Of a stretch of DNA of 64,000 nt, positions 10,993-22,900 are shown one piece after another; within the stretch, counting starts at the first letter, position 1; every line of letters starts with the position of its first letter. The notes beneath the pieces were generated by a model. It was not told the origin of the DNA. It did not search any database and saw only the letters and a program-made list of their open reading frames with translations. A program made the translations under genes and the position numbers. This DNA comes from Euglena gracilis (taxonomy: Eukaryota; Euglenida; Euglenophyceae; Euglenales). The DNA lies in the NCBI GenBank assembly GCA_039621445.1, contig CP154956.1, positions 66,418,257 to 66,482,256 of the forward strand, written 5' to 3'.

Positions 10993-13900
10993 GTGTATCA
11001 CCTTCAACGGTTATGAGCACAGCATTCGTGTCTGTTCATCAATTTATTTGCAGAGTTGTCTATCTTCATGCTTGTGTGCCCCCCAGGCGCGCTCTTTATA
11101 AAAATGCTTAATTTTGGAAAAAACCAGATGCCAAAAATTTTTTCCCGGCAATACCTTGCCTTGCGTCAAAGCTTTTGTTATCCCCAAAAAAGTTGGAATC
11201 CACTTTTGGTTCCCTAACCGTCCGCGGAGGCTCTGCGGAGGCTGGTTCCCCGGATCCTCCAGAGGATCCTGAGGAGCCACGGAAGCTGGTTACCTGGAGC
11301 CTGCTCATAGATAACCAATTTTTCGCAGGCCACATCTGAAACACATCTGAAGAACATCTTTTACAGGTTGGCCCCCAAACCCCTTTACACCCCCATACCC
11401 CTACCCCACACCAATGCCTAAAAAGAGGGGGAAAAAGTTTTTTTGTTTGCTCCCAAACCCCACTAAAAAAGTATTTTGCATTCATTTAAGAATTATTTTT
11501 CATTTTTGCCCCCTAAAAATTTAAATTTTGTCTTCTCCCCAACACCCCCCACACCCCCACAAAAAAAGAAAACATCCCACCCCCCACGCCCCCCGTCAAC
11601 CATGTCCACTTAATTTTTCATACACCGTTTACCTGTTTGCTGCTTACGCCATATCCGCCAAATTTTGTCCACACCAAAGGGTTTTGTTATTGAGGGAAGG
11701 GGGGAGCGTGGAAGGGGGGGGAGAGGGGGGGGGGAGGTGGAGAGAGAGGTGGGGGGAGCAGGCTGTTGCTTGAGGACCCCGGGGGGTCCACTGGCCAGCT
11801 ATTTTGCTAGATGCTGGGGAAAAAAGGACCAGCTGGACCCCGGGGGGGGTTCAGGGTCCCTCACCAGGCCACTCAGCATGCGGCAAATTGGGCCAAAAAC
11901 AGAAAAGAAGCCTTAGTGCAACTAAGGGGTTCAGGGTCCCCCGTGGGGTAAAATTCCTCCGGCGCTGCGCGCCGAGGTGGAAATGGGGTTTTTAACGGGG
12001 GTTTTGGCTGACTTTGTTCAAAAGAACAGCCAGCAGGGGGGGGGGTCGCTGAGCTCTTATCCCTTTATGGGTAAGAGCGAAGCCTACCCCCGGGCAAAAG
12101 GGGGGGTCGGACCCGCCCCCCCCCCCTTCCGACTCTGCCATTTCGCTGGGGTCCAAAAATCGGTCAAAAATCGATTTTTTGAAAATATCTCGAGAAAACG
12201 TACATTATTTCCGAAAGTGTCTCACTGACCAAATACACCCCTGGAGGCCCTCTATCGCCCCCGTTCGCCGTTTTGGCCACCGACACGCCTGGCCCGGGAG
12301 TTGCGGGGAAATCAAAATACCCTTGGATAGGACATTTTAAGGGCTTCAATTTAGGTCCTCGGACATTTCCTTTGATTCCTCACCATTTTTGAGTAATTTT
12401 GGGAAAATCGATTTTTTTGAGCCAAAAAAAAAAACGGCCCTAAAAACACCCCAAAATGGCCGTTTTGGCCGCAAAAGCGCGCCGGAACGCGCCCCGCCTG
12501 TCCCGAGTTACGGCCATTTTTCAGCCAATTTTGCCCATGTTGTACAGTTTTGGCCTGTTTTGATTTAGCCGGTTTTGGCCATTTTCGGGAGAAAAATCGA
12601 AAAAATCGATTTTTTTTTGGCCGGAAACGATGCTTTTTTTTTGGCCTCCCGGACCCGGAAAAGCTGTTTTTGAGCCAAAATGAACGCTTTTCGACCCCCC
12701 CCCCCCGTTTTTGGCCCGAAAGCCGCTGGGCAATTTTGAACAATCTGCAGTCCGGTTCCCTCCCCACCTAGGGGGTACTGAAAATCCTCAAGCGTCAAGC
12801 AGAGGTCTGGCTGTAAAACGTTTTACCAACCCCCAGGGAAGGTCATTTCGACTCTTCAAAAACCCAGTCACCCCCCCCACTCCCCCCTCCCCCTGCCCCC
12901 CCTAGGCCTTTGCTAAGGGTTCGCAGTGGGGTGGCTGGACTGCAGCTAATCCAAATTTAGCTAGTAGGATTTCTAATGGACCAGGTTTTGAACAGTGCTG
13001 AGCTCTTAAAGGGATTTGCACGTAATGGACGGATGAAAAGACCAGCATTGCAAAATTCGCATTATTTATGATCTACAAATCACACACCTGCAATTAACAG
13101 TTTTTTATTTATTTTTGAAATGTTAAGAGCATAGACCCCATATGGGGGGGGGGGGCGGGGTGTCGAAAAAAACGCTCATTTTCGGTTCAAAAGCAGCTTT
13201 TCCGGTCCGGGAGGCCAAAAAAACATCGTTTTGGGCAATTTTTTTTCGAATTTTTTTGACTTTTTTTTGACCAGGAAATGACCCAAAATGCATGTAATGG
13301 ATCCCTGAGCCCAAACCAGCATATATATATATATATATATATACATACATTTTTTGCCCCTCCTCTCCCGAAGCCTGCGAAAAATGCTTGATTTTTTGGC
13401 ATTTTGGGATTGGGAACCAATGAACAAAAACAGCATGCCAAAACATGTCATTTCCATTTCGGCGCAGGGACGCAGGACCCCAGAGGGGGTAGTGGAAATC
13501 TTGGCCAGTGGACCCCCCCCCCAGGTGTCTTAAAGGAAACTGTTTAAAAACTCCCCCCCCCAACAAGAGTTGGGTCTTATTTTTTGAGTCCAATGCTGGA
13601 GTGCCTTGGGGTTGTTTTTTTAAACCAAAGTTCTGTTTTTGTCAAAAAAAATGAATTATCAGCGCTTCGCCCCCCTGTTTGAATCCTCTCCATTGAACCT
13701 GTTTTGATTTTTTGTGTGTTTCTTACCCCCGATTAAAAAATGCTGTGTTTATTTTCGTCTTTAAAACGCGTTATGGTCATTTTCAGGGATTAATTCCTCT
13801 CATTTTTAATTTTTCATGTGTTTTTTATTTATAAGGCAGCAAGGCTCTTAAGGCCCCCTCAAAAGGGGGCTTAAGAATCCCCAGGGGGGAGGTCGTGTGG

Positions 13901-16900
13901 CGGCACCCAGGTCCGACTTTCTGACTTTTTGGTCCCGCGCCCGGGAACCGCCCTGATTCCGGGGGAAATCCGTCGGATTCGGGGAGGATTGGCATTTATT
14001 TATAGGAATAGAGTTCGGGTTTGAATCGGCGCGCCGAAAATTGGCCCTGTTTAGGACCAAAGTTAGGCCGGAAGTTAAGTCCCCTTTTCAGACTATTTTC
14101 AGGGTGCACTTTTGTCAGCGTTTCACCCCAATTCGACCTAAATTCTGCCTTATTTGGCCCGGAATGCGGCCTAACTTCTGCCTAAATTCCTAAAACTGAG
14201 GGACCTCCAGGAATGAGTATAGTATTTTACGATTTTGGATCTCAAAATAATTTAAAAATATATATATAAAATATATAATGTGTTCAAAGTTTGGATTTGG
14301 AATTATTTCCAGTTAATTTATTTTAATTTAATTTTTCATAGAAACTGTCCCTGGAGTACTGTTGTATTTTGGGAGTTGTTTTATTTTCTTGGGGCGATAC
14401 TGGGGGGAAATTGGTGATGAACAAAAGTAGTTTGGAAAAAATTGGCAGAACAAAAAAAAAAAGACCCTGCCAAATATTTTGTACCATTCTTGGCCGAGGT
14501 TGCCAAATTTTTCCACATGTTTGCGGAAATTATGCATAATATAAAAATTTTGATTTGATATTTTTTTCCATCTCCAATATATTCTACGCATTTTTTCTCA
14601 AAGTATCAATCCGTCCCTGTACAAACCTCTCCCCTTTGGTAAAGCCCCCCCTGGGGTCTGGTTTGGACACCTGATAAAAAATAGCCCTCCCCAAATGTGC
14701 AGAACCCAAGGTGACTTTTGAATGCAAGCATCAATTTTTTGTGTGTGTGTGGACATTTGATGTTTGCATGAGAATTGATCTATCTGGGCCAGAACTGTGA
14801 GGTTGGAGAAAATTGAGAGGTGGGAGGAAAATCACAATGTGATTGATATGGACCTGTGTTGAAGAAGGCGATTACAATATTAATCGCAGTTTGATCCCCT
14901 AAACCAACCCCACAGGTTTTGAAGCCCCTAGAATTTCCATTAGTTAGGAAATCTATGGGAACTCTACATTTGGGTTTTTTTCGATCTTTTTTTCAACCAA
15001 GGAAGGAAGGAGATCTTTTCCTTGTGGGCCTTTACTGGGGCCAGGGATTTTTTAAAGGTTGAATCCCCACAGGGGGGGCGAGTTGGACCCCCTCCCGGTC
15101 TTAAAACAATCCTGATTTTGGGGGGCACTCCTCTTTATAACACCAGGGGTTTTTTGTCATGGACCCCCGGGAGGGGGGGGTAGGGTGTTAGGGGGTAGGG
15201 TGGGTGGGTCTGGCCGAGCCCCCCCGGGGGGTGGGATGTACTTTTTGGCACCAAATTTTTTTGAAAAGATGCTATTTTTAGCATTTTTAGCCAGTTTTGC
15301 CATTTTCGGGGAAAAGTGAGTGGGTCCCCCCGGACCCCCCCCTGGTCTTAAAAAAAGCCCTGTATATAGCTTATGTACCATAGAGTTAGTGGCCACAGCT
15401 GAGAGAGACTCTAAATAATAACTCTGATAATAATAATTCTGTCTTCCCATCAAATCTTTTGGCACAAGGAATAAAGGCAGTCAGAAATAAATGCATTATT
15501 GCAGAATGCCTTCGGACTGACGTTGTTCCCCAGCGTTGGATATATCTCGCGAGCAGTACGCTGTTCTTTCGGGTGCTGGATTCACAGTATTTTACGCACT
15601 GATGAGCTTAGTGGCGGGATCATTGGCTGACAGGGGCAACCGCAAGAAGGTTGCAGGTGTGGTTCACGTCTGTGAAGGAATCATCAGCGTGTCCGTGCTT
15701 CTTCCACTCCTGCCCTGCTGCCCTGCATTAATTTCTGTCGCATTCATCGTGTTCTATGGGTTAACCTTCACAAGGATTAAATGCACACAGTCGATTTGAG
15801 GTAGGTTTCTGCCCAACCCAAATAAGTTGCTGTCGACGGCCAATATCCCGCTTCGTACTGGAAAGGTGTCACCCCCCGGCAGAGTGTCGGAAAGGGCAGT
15901 CCACCGCTGCTGCTCGCAGTCATCTCCGCGGTGTCCTGGAGCGCAGCCACCGCCCTCCAGGCCCTCTGCACCTCCTTCTCCGGCCTGGCCGTGCTGCGGG
16001 CCGTCCAGGGCATTTCACAGGTTCGCTCTCAATTTCAAATTCCTGTGTGGTGCTCCATTGTTTTGTTGACGGATTTTGGGCAGTCATCCATCACTGTCAT
16101 CTCAAGGTCCGACTCGGGGCAAATTGGCCCAAAAGAATTTTTATCTATCACCACAGCACCAATGAACCGGGATTCATTCTTTTTCTTGTCCAGCACCCAT
16201 CCAGCACCTCTGTTTGTGTTAGTATCTGGTTTATGCTGCTCAGTTTTGCTGGGTTTTTTTGAGCAAATGTGCTTAAGTACTGGTTAGCTGCAGCCCCCCA
16301 AGTAATTTACGCTGCATTTCTGTGTTGGATGCCCAAGTATATGTTACGTTGGAAGATGGCTGAAAAAGATCCATCCAAATAACCCCCCTGGCCAAATACA
16401 GCAAAGGAGGACAATTATTCACACAACCATGGGGCAGTGTAATAAACCTCTTTTTTTATCACATGCCCACCTCTTTTATGAAATTGTTGTAAGTGTTTCA
16501 GAGAAACCATCAGCTACCTATTGCTGAAGAGGCCACAAAGATGGACGTCAGTGGTGACGAAAGTACTGACCAAAAAGTTGCACAATGTGTTTAAAAAGGT
16601 CCGTCCACTAACGTTGTGCGGGGGCAAAGCTTTTTCAGGGGGGTTTCCACACAGGTTTCTGAGGATGTGCGGTTTTAGTTCCGAAATAACCCCCCCAATA
16701 TAAAGCCCCCCCCCCCCCAATATAAAGCCCCCCATTGAGGGTCTTGAAATACCGCCAAATATAAAGCCGGGGGGCTTCATATTTGGGGGGTTTAGCTGCC
16801 TTTCAAGATATTCTGCACCCGAAGTGTGCCGCATTCTTCTGAATTTTCGCAATCTATTGCGTTTTGCTGACAATGGTGACCTTGCACCACATTTTACGCC

Positions 16901-19900
16901 GTACCCCCCATCTTATTGCTTACTGTGCAGGTTCTTGCCCATCAGAGCTGTATTTGCCACTGCATTGATGTGTGTTATTTTGCAGGCTTTCTGCACTCCA
17001 GCTGCCTATACATTGATTGCCGATTCTTTTCCCAAGAATATTGTGGCTTCAATGAACGGTATTTATGGCTCAGCTATCTACTTTGGAGGTGTGAACACCG
17101 CACGTTCGCGCAAATGCCTTGATTGCCAAAACAACAAATTTGTGTTGTGCCAAAGCAAGGTGTTGAAATTACAATTTTCCCCGACCTGCCTACGATTGGT
17201 TCCCTTGCCATCAGGGTCTCTCATCTGCGCAGTTCCACATCCCATTCTAATCATGTTTCCTGCCGGTGTCTCAGGGGCTCTTGCATCACTTGGAATCCTT
17301 CTTGGCCAGGGACCATTGCCGTGGAGACAGAAACCCGACCTCACGGGGGACCGGCAGCAATGTGTGCTGTGAGGGTCATCAAGCCGTGTCCATCGGGTGG
17401 TTCTGTGATTGGACATTGGCAACCAAATGGTTCCTGGCAGGGACAACCAGTATGGCTGGCGATCCACCACCGTCATCATTGGTGCTTTCGCCCAGGGGTT
17501 TTCTTAAACCAGAGGGGACCCTACCCCTGGGGGGGGTCCAGCCTGCCAGCACCATTTTTTTCCAGCCAGCAACTCCCAGCCGGGCAGCAACCCCCCCCCC
17601 CCTGGGTGAAAGAGAGCTGGGGCCAGACTGGCGAAGCTGGGCTGGACCGCAAAAAAGATTCGGCACAAAGTGCGGAAAATTTTGAAAACAAGGGTCAAAA
17701 AGTGGTCAAAATGGCCTTCTGAGGTTTTTTGGGGGTTTTCGCCTGAAAATTTTGGCTAAAAATCAAACCCAACCCATCTGTATTTGGGCTTTCTTCCCAT
17801 TTTTTTGGGTGCCCACCGGGTTCAGCTGCCAGCCGACCCCCCCCCCCCGGGGGTCCAGCCAGCACCTTTCTTTCCAGCAGCACCCAACAGCCCACGGGTT
17901 CCTGAAGAAAATACCCCTGCTTTCGGCATCCTGACAGCCCTGGCCGGCACCGTCTTCATCCAAGCCCCAGACAAGGGTCAGGTGTTGCTTCCTTCCTTGC
18001 CAGGGGGTTAGCTTGACAACAAATCCCCTTCCAGCCATTTCTGAAAAAGATGCTTAAATGATAACAGATGCTTAAAAAATAGCAGCCAAAAAAATAGACA
18101 ACACTTTTATGAAGAGGACTGTGTGCGCACATGTGTGACATATTCTGCCTCGCAGCCCAGGATCTGCATGTGACAATGTCATTGCTTTCTTGAAAACCAT
18201 GAAAGGTTAAAGGCCCCAAGTTCCCCGCGGTGAGGCCCTCAACAAAAATCAGAGCATGTCCCTCGAACCCTCAGCTTTCTTTGCAATTGCGACATATTTC
18301 CCCCAACTGCACTTTGCAGGAGAAGGCGTTCACCTCCAGGACAGTGGCCCAGGCAGCTCCAGCACCCACCGTCCTCCAGCTCTTCGGGACCATTGCCAGT
18401 GACTCCCGTGCTGTGCTGGCACAGCGCAGTGCACAGCTGATATTCCTGGCCTCCGCCTTCCGTTTCTGTGCTGGTACGTCCCCCGGAGATTATTCTGAGC
18501 TGTTTTCAACGCAATGTTGGTTTTTGGAAGTTTGCTTTGGATCTACGAAACTTGGTACACCATTGTACAACGGGTTCACACGTCCAATATCAGCACCCAG
18601 GGGTATTTTTTGTTGACACACAAAAGACGTCATTACATTGAAAAAGCTTATCACCGGCGAAACCCCCCCCCCGACCCCCCCCTCCCTGCCCTCCCCCCCC
18701 CCCCCGGGTCGGGGCCACCAGGAGAACCGACGGATTATCACCATGATCCCGGCCCGGTTCCCGGAATTTTTTTTCTTTCAGTCGCGAGCATTTCTAGTTT
18801 CTGAATCACCTGGGTTTGACCCCCAACTCCCCGCCAGGCCCGAGTTATTCACGCGCGAAGCGGTCCAAACTGGGTAGGATCGGCCCGCCCCCCCCCCCCC
18901 TGGATAAGCCCCCCCCCTTTGGACTCTGCCATTTCGGCCCAAAAACGTCAATTTTCAAAATATCTCCGAAATGAAGCCAAGTCAAAGGAAAATTTCCGGA
19001 GACCTAATTTGAAGCCCTTGGAACGCCCCATCTGCTGGTATTTTGATTTCCCCGCAACTCCCCGCCTGGCCCGAGATACGGCCGTTTTCGGCCCGGATGG
19101 CTCCCTCTTCCCAGGTTTCTCCATTGGCGTCTGGAAAGCGCCATTTATCTTCGAGAAGTTTCCAGAGTTGGCGACCTCCTTTGGAGCCATCAACGCGGGG
19201 GTCATCAGCATTGGGGGCTTTGCCTCCAGCCTTCTGGGCGGCTTCCTTGCGGATCGGATATTCACTGGCCGAAAGAAACTCTTCGTACCAGCGGTGGGGT
19301 CCTTGCTGGCGGTGTGCTTCTCTTTGTGAAACGATGACTGTCGGAGAACTGTGCTGCGTAAAATTTTCTTGGGTGGTGGTGGTGGTGTTGTCGTTGTGAT
19401 GCGAATCAGGTGGGCACGCCACACCTTCTGTTTCAAATGCGTTGCTTGCAAGGGTGCATGTTGTTGTCAGGTTGTTTGGCTGGCCCTTTTTCTCTTCTCT
19501 GCAGGTGCCGACTTTCGCACTCTTCGTTACACAGCCCGATTTCAACACCGCATTGTTTTGTCTCTTTTTGGAGTACCTCGCGCAAGCTTGTGCCAACCAC
19601 AGTGCCCACACATTTTCCCATTTTTAAAGACATCTACTACCAACAGGGCGGTCCAAAAGGGACGGGAAGTTTTATTTCCTCAAGGACCGCCCAAAGGCCA
19701 GCCAATCCGGGGATCGAACGGTTCAAAAGTCCAAAAGTCGAAAAACGCATTTCTTGACGTTTTTTGGGTGGCTGGGCGATGGTCCAAGGTTGCCAGAAAT
19801 CACTTTTTCCCCCCGAAATCGACCCATTTTTGCCAAAATATGGCTATTTTTTCTGACATTTTTCTCATGAATTTTTCAGTGAATGTGCTGGGATGGGAAT

Positions 19901-22900
19901 TTTTTTCCATTAAGGACCGCCTTGACTGCCAACGGCAAACTCCCCACAGTCGTGTAGAGCACACAAGAAGACAATTTGCTTGCCATATCTGGCCAAACGT
20001 TTGGGACAGTGCATTAGCACACACCCCAGCACCAAAGACGCCAGGGTCCGAAAATGGCCATTTTCAAGGGAAAATTGGCTTGGTCGGCAGGCACCGGGGT
20101 CCAAAACCGACCCCCCCCCCCCGTGGGGGTCGGCTTTGGGGGGAAGCTGTGCCTGCCATAGACAGGCACTAAACAAGGCACCATCCTTTCCCCCTGGGGT
20201 TGGTCAAAAAAGCCTGTCCCCCAGTACGAATCCTCGGGTCAATCTGTGTTGTTTTGCATTTGGGGAGGGGGGGACTGAATTAAGAGAAATATTTGGTGAT
20301 GCCTTGTGGTAAACTGTTTCCTGGCCGGGCTTGATACCGTTGCGGAGTGCTGGTTTGGACCCACGTTGGCATCACTCTACGACTCAGTCCCCCAAGACAA
20401 ACGCGGTTCTCTCAGGCTTCATTTTGTGTTTTGTCCTCTTACCCCGTCTTACGCAGATGACAGCCAGCAATCTGCAAGGAGGCAATTGGTTTGCTAGCAG
20501 GTTTTTTTTGCCTTGGACCCTGGGGGGGGAGGGGGGTAGGGTGGGTGGTCCGGCCGAGCTCCGCCCAAGGGGTCCCCCCAGGGGGGGGTGGGATATACTT
20601 TTCGGCACCGAAGTGCTGAAAATTTTGAAAAGGTGCTATTTTTAGCACTTTTAGCGATTTTTTGGCCATTTTCGGGGAAAAGTTGGTGGGTCCCCCGGAC
20701 CCCCGCACCCCAAGGGGGTGGGTGGGTGGGTAGCCCCCCCTCCCCCCGGGTCTTAAAAAAACCACTGTTTGCAAGTTCTGCGAGTGTGGCGTTTTTCCAA
20801 TTTCATTGTGTGTGTGGCTCACAATGCGTTGAGAATTTGGTTTTGTCAAAAATACAAGGTACATCTTGACGGAATGAAAATCCCCAGGTCCAGAGAAGTA
20901 CGCCTCATTACACCACTTAGTTATCCCTCAACTTATTATTCTGAATATATTGTTGTTGTTGCTGTTGTTATTGTTTTCATTGTTGTTGTTCTTCTTTTCT
21001 TCTTCTTTTTCTAAATTATGGTATGTAGTATTTTTTTCCTCTTGTTGCTTAAAACAAGATATCCCAACGTTGACTCGTGAATGCCACCAGCCAACTGCTT
21101 TTCGTTCGATCAATTGCAAGGAGGTGTATGCAAATTTGCAGGAGCATTCAAAGCTGTTTTGCTATTGAGAAATGTGCCTCGATGTTTTCTTTGGTTTTAA
21201 TTTATTTAAGTTCCCAAATACGTAAATCCACTCAAATAATAACCCCCCCGGTTTATTATTTGGACACTCGAAGTAGGGGGTCCAGGGGGGTTTAAAATTT
21301 GGGGTGGTTTATTATTTGGGGGAAAAAATCCGAAGTCAAAAATCGACACAAAACCCCCCACAGACTCCACGGGTCACTTTTTTTCTGGCATTTTTGGGCT
21401 GTTTTTGAAAAATGGGTGCTTATTTGGCATAATTCTGCACCAATTTCATCCATTTTTGTGATTTGCTGCAACATTTCTGCTGATTTCTTCCTCTTTTTTT
21501 CTTTTGCCTCATACCTGCCGGAGGGGGGGTTTATTATTTGGGCGGCTGAAGTCAGTCCTCAGGGGGGGGTCATTATTTGGGGGGGTTCACTGCTTCCCCT
21601 TCCTTTTCCTGGGGGGAATATTATTTGGCTGGCAGAAGTCCGAAAAGAAAGGGTATTATTTGGGGGGACATTCCTATTTTTTTTGCAAAAAAGCTTTCAC
21701 CCCGAAACACATCGTAACTATGTTGGTCATCAAAAGTCCATAGTGGGTGCAATCTTGTCTCAGAGACACACAGTTTGTTTATCTCCCTTCCACTTTCAAT
21801 TGGAATGTTTTAGGAATCATTTAAAATTTGCACAAAAATTTGGTTCCAACTCAGGAAAACAAAAAAAAAATTTTTTTTTCTATAGCGGTCAGCGAGGAAA
21901 CGGGGGTTGTTGTTGGATATTATTTGTGTGCAGAAGTTGGGTCCCAGGAGTCACAGTTATTGGGGGATGTTATATGGGGGGAAATGTTTATTTTGTTTTG
22001 CGAATTATTTATTTTCCCTTTGGGAATGCAAAAATAAAACAGGCAGAGGCAGAAAATTATCACAGGAAAATGGAGTGCCAATTGTGGACGCAAATAATGC
22101 GTCATCTTTTTTTTGGGTTTGTCTTTCCCCCCCTTTTTATTCAAATTTTTGTGGCTAAAAGAATTTCACCCATAAAATTATGCAACTTCCTGCGTGCTGG
22201 TTTTTCAAAAAAAAGAATTATTTTAAAATACGAAGTACTTGGATATGAAGTATTTATGTGATTACTACAGATGACACACCTCTGGTTTTTTTATAGTTTC
22301 CTTAGTGAGATTTGTGGGAGGTATTATGGGCAATATTTTTTCCCCTCCTCATTCTCAGGAAATAATGAACAACATTGTGTGAGTGCGCGCGTGTGCATGT
22401 GTGCGCATGTACCGAGGAATTGTCAATTTTCCTATCCACCTTCACCATAATATTTTTTGTGCAGGGTCTGCACAAGGGCTTTTCAGCACCCTCACAGCTT
22501 TTGGGAGCAGGTACCAACATCATTTTCGAAACCAATGATTTGACAGATCAACCAACATTTTCAAGAAATATCAGCCTTCGAATCCAGTCTTTTGAGTCTT
22601 GCTTGGTGTTGTGCCGCTTTACAGCTTTACCCAATCTTTGGGAAGCACATGGTGCTGTTCAAATTTGTCTTTAACCTCCGCCCCCTTCGGGGGTGAAAAA
22701 CCATGTATTCCATTGGGCCACTGGTGGCAGAGTTCTGCGCATTTGTGTTGGGCCCTGTCTCGGACCATCGCCCCGATCGTGGTCGGATCCCTGGCCTCTC
22801 AGGCAGGGAACACCGTCGGCGTCCCAGGCTCTTCTGTTTTGTGTGCAGCCCAATGCGATAAGGCTGCAGACGTTGGTTTGGGGGTGTGTGCCAGCCAGTG

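Larger units (their letters stand above)
10993..15533 (+). other. 4.5-kb MFS intron made largely of repeats
   Basis: Donor GCAG|GTGTAT, acceptor TTCCCCAG. It contains a family G-like block (11765-11960), family D copies in both orientations (12040-12780, 12980-13300), an (AT)n run (13320-13344) and two family F pieces (15050-15115, 15144-15362). In 13350-15040 I see no gene or known repeat. Restored across this intron, the codon GCG links TM1 to the LDISREQY segment. Confidence 0.7.

Noticed and set aside
18948-19611. Minus-strand frames of 167 and 209 codons
   Set aside because: They are antisense shadows of the MFS exon 19115-19311 and the adjoining repeat.
21299-22261. 320-codon plus-strand frame
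   Set aside because: It begins in a reversed family A repeat, has no domain and lies within an MFS intron.
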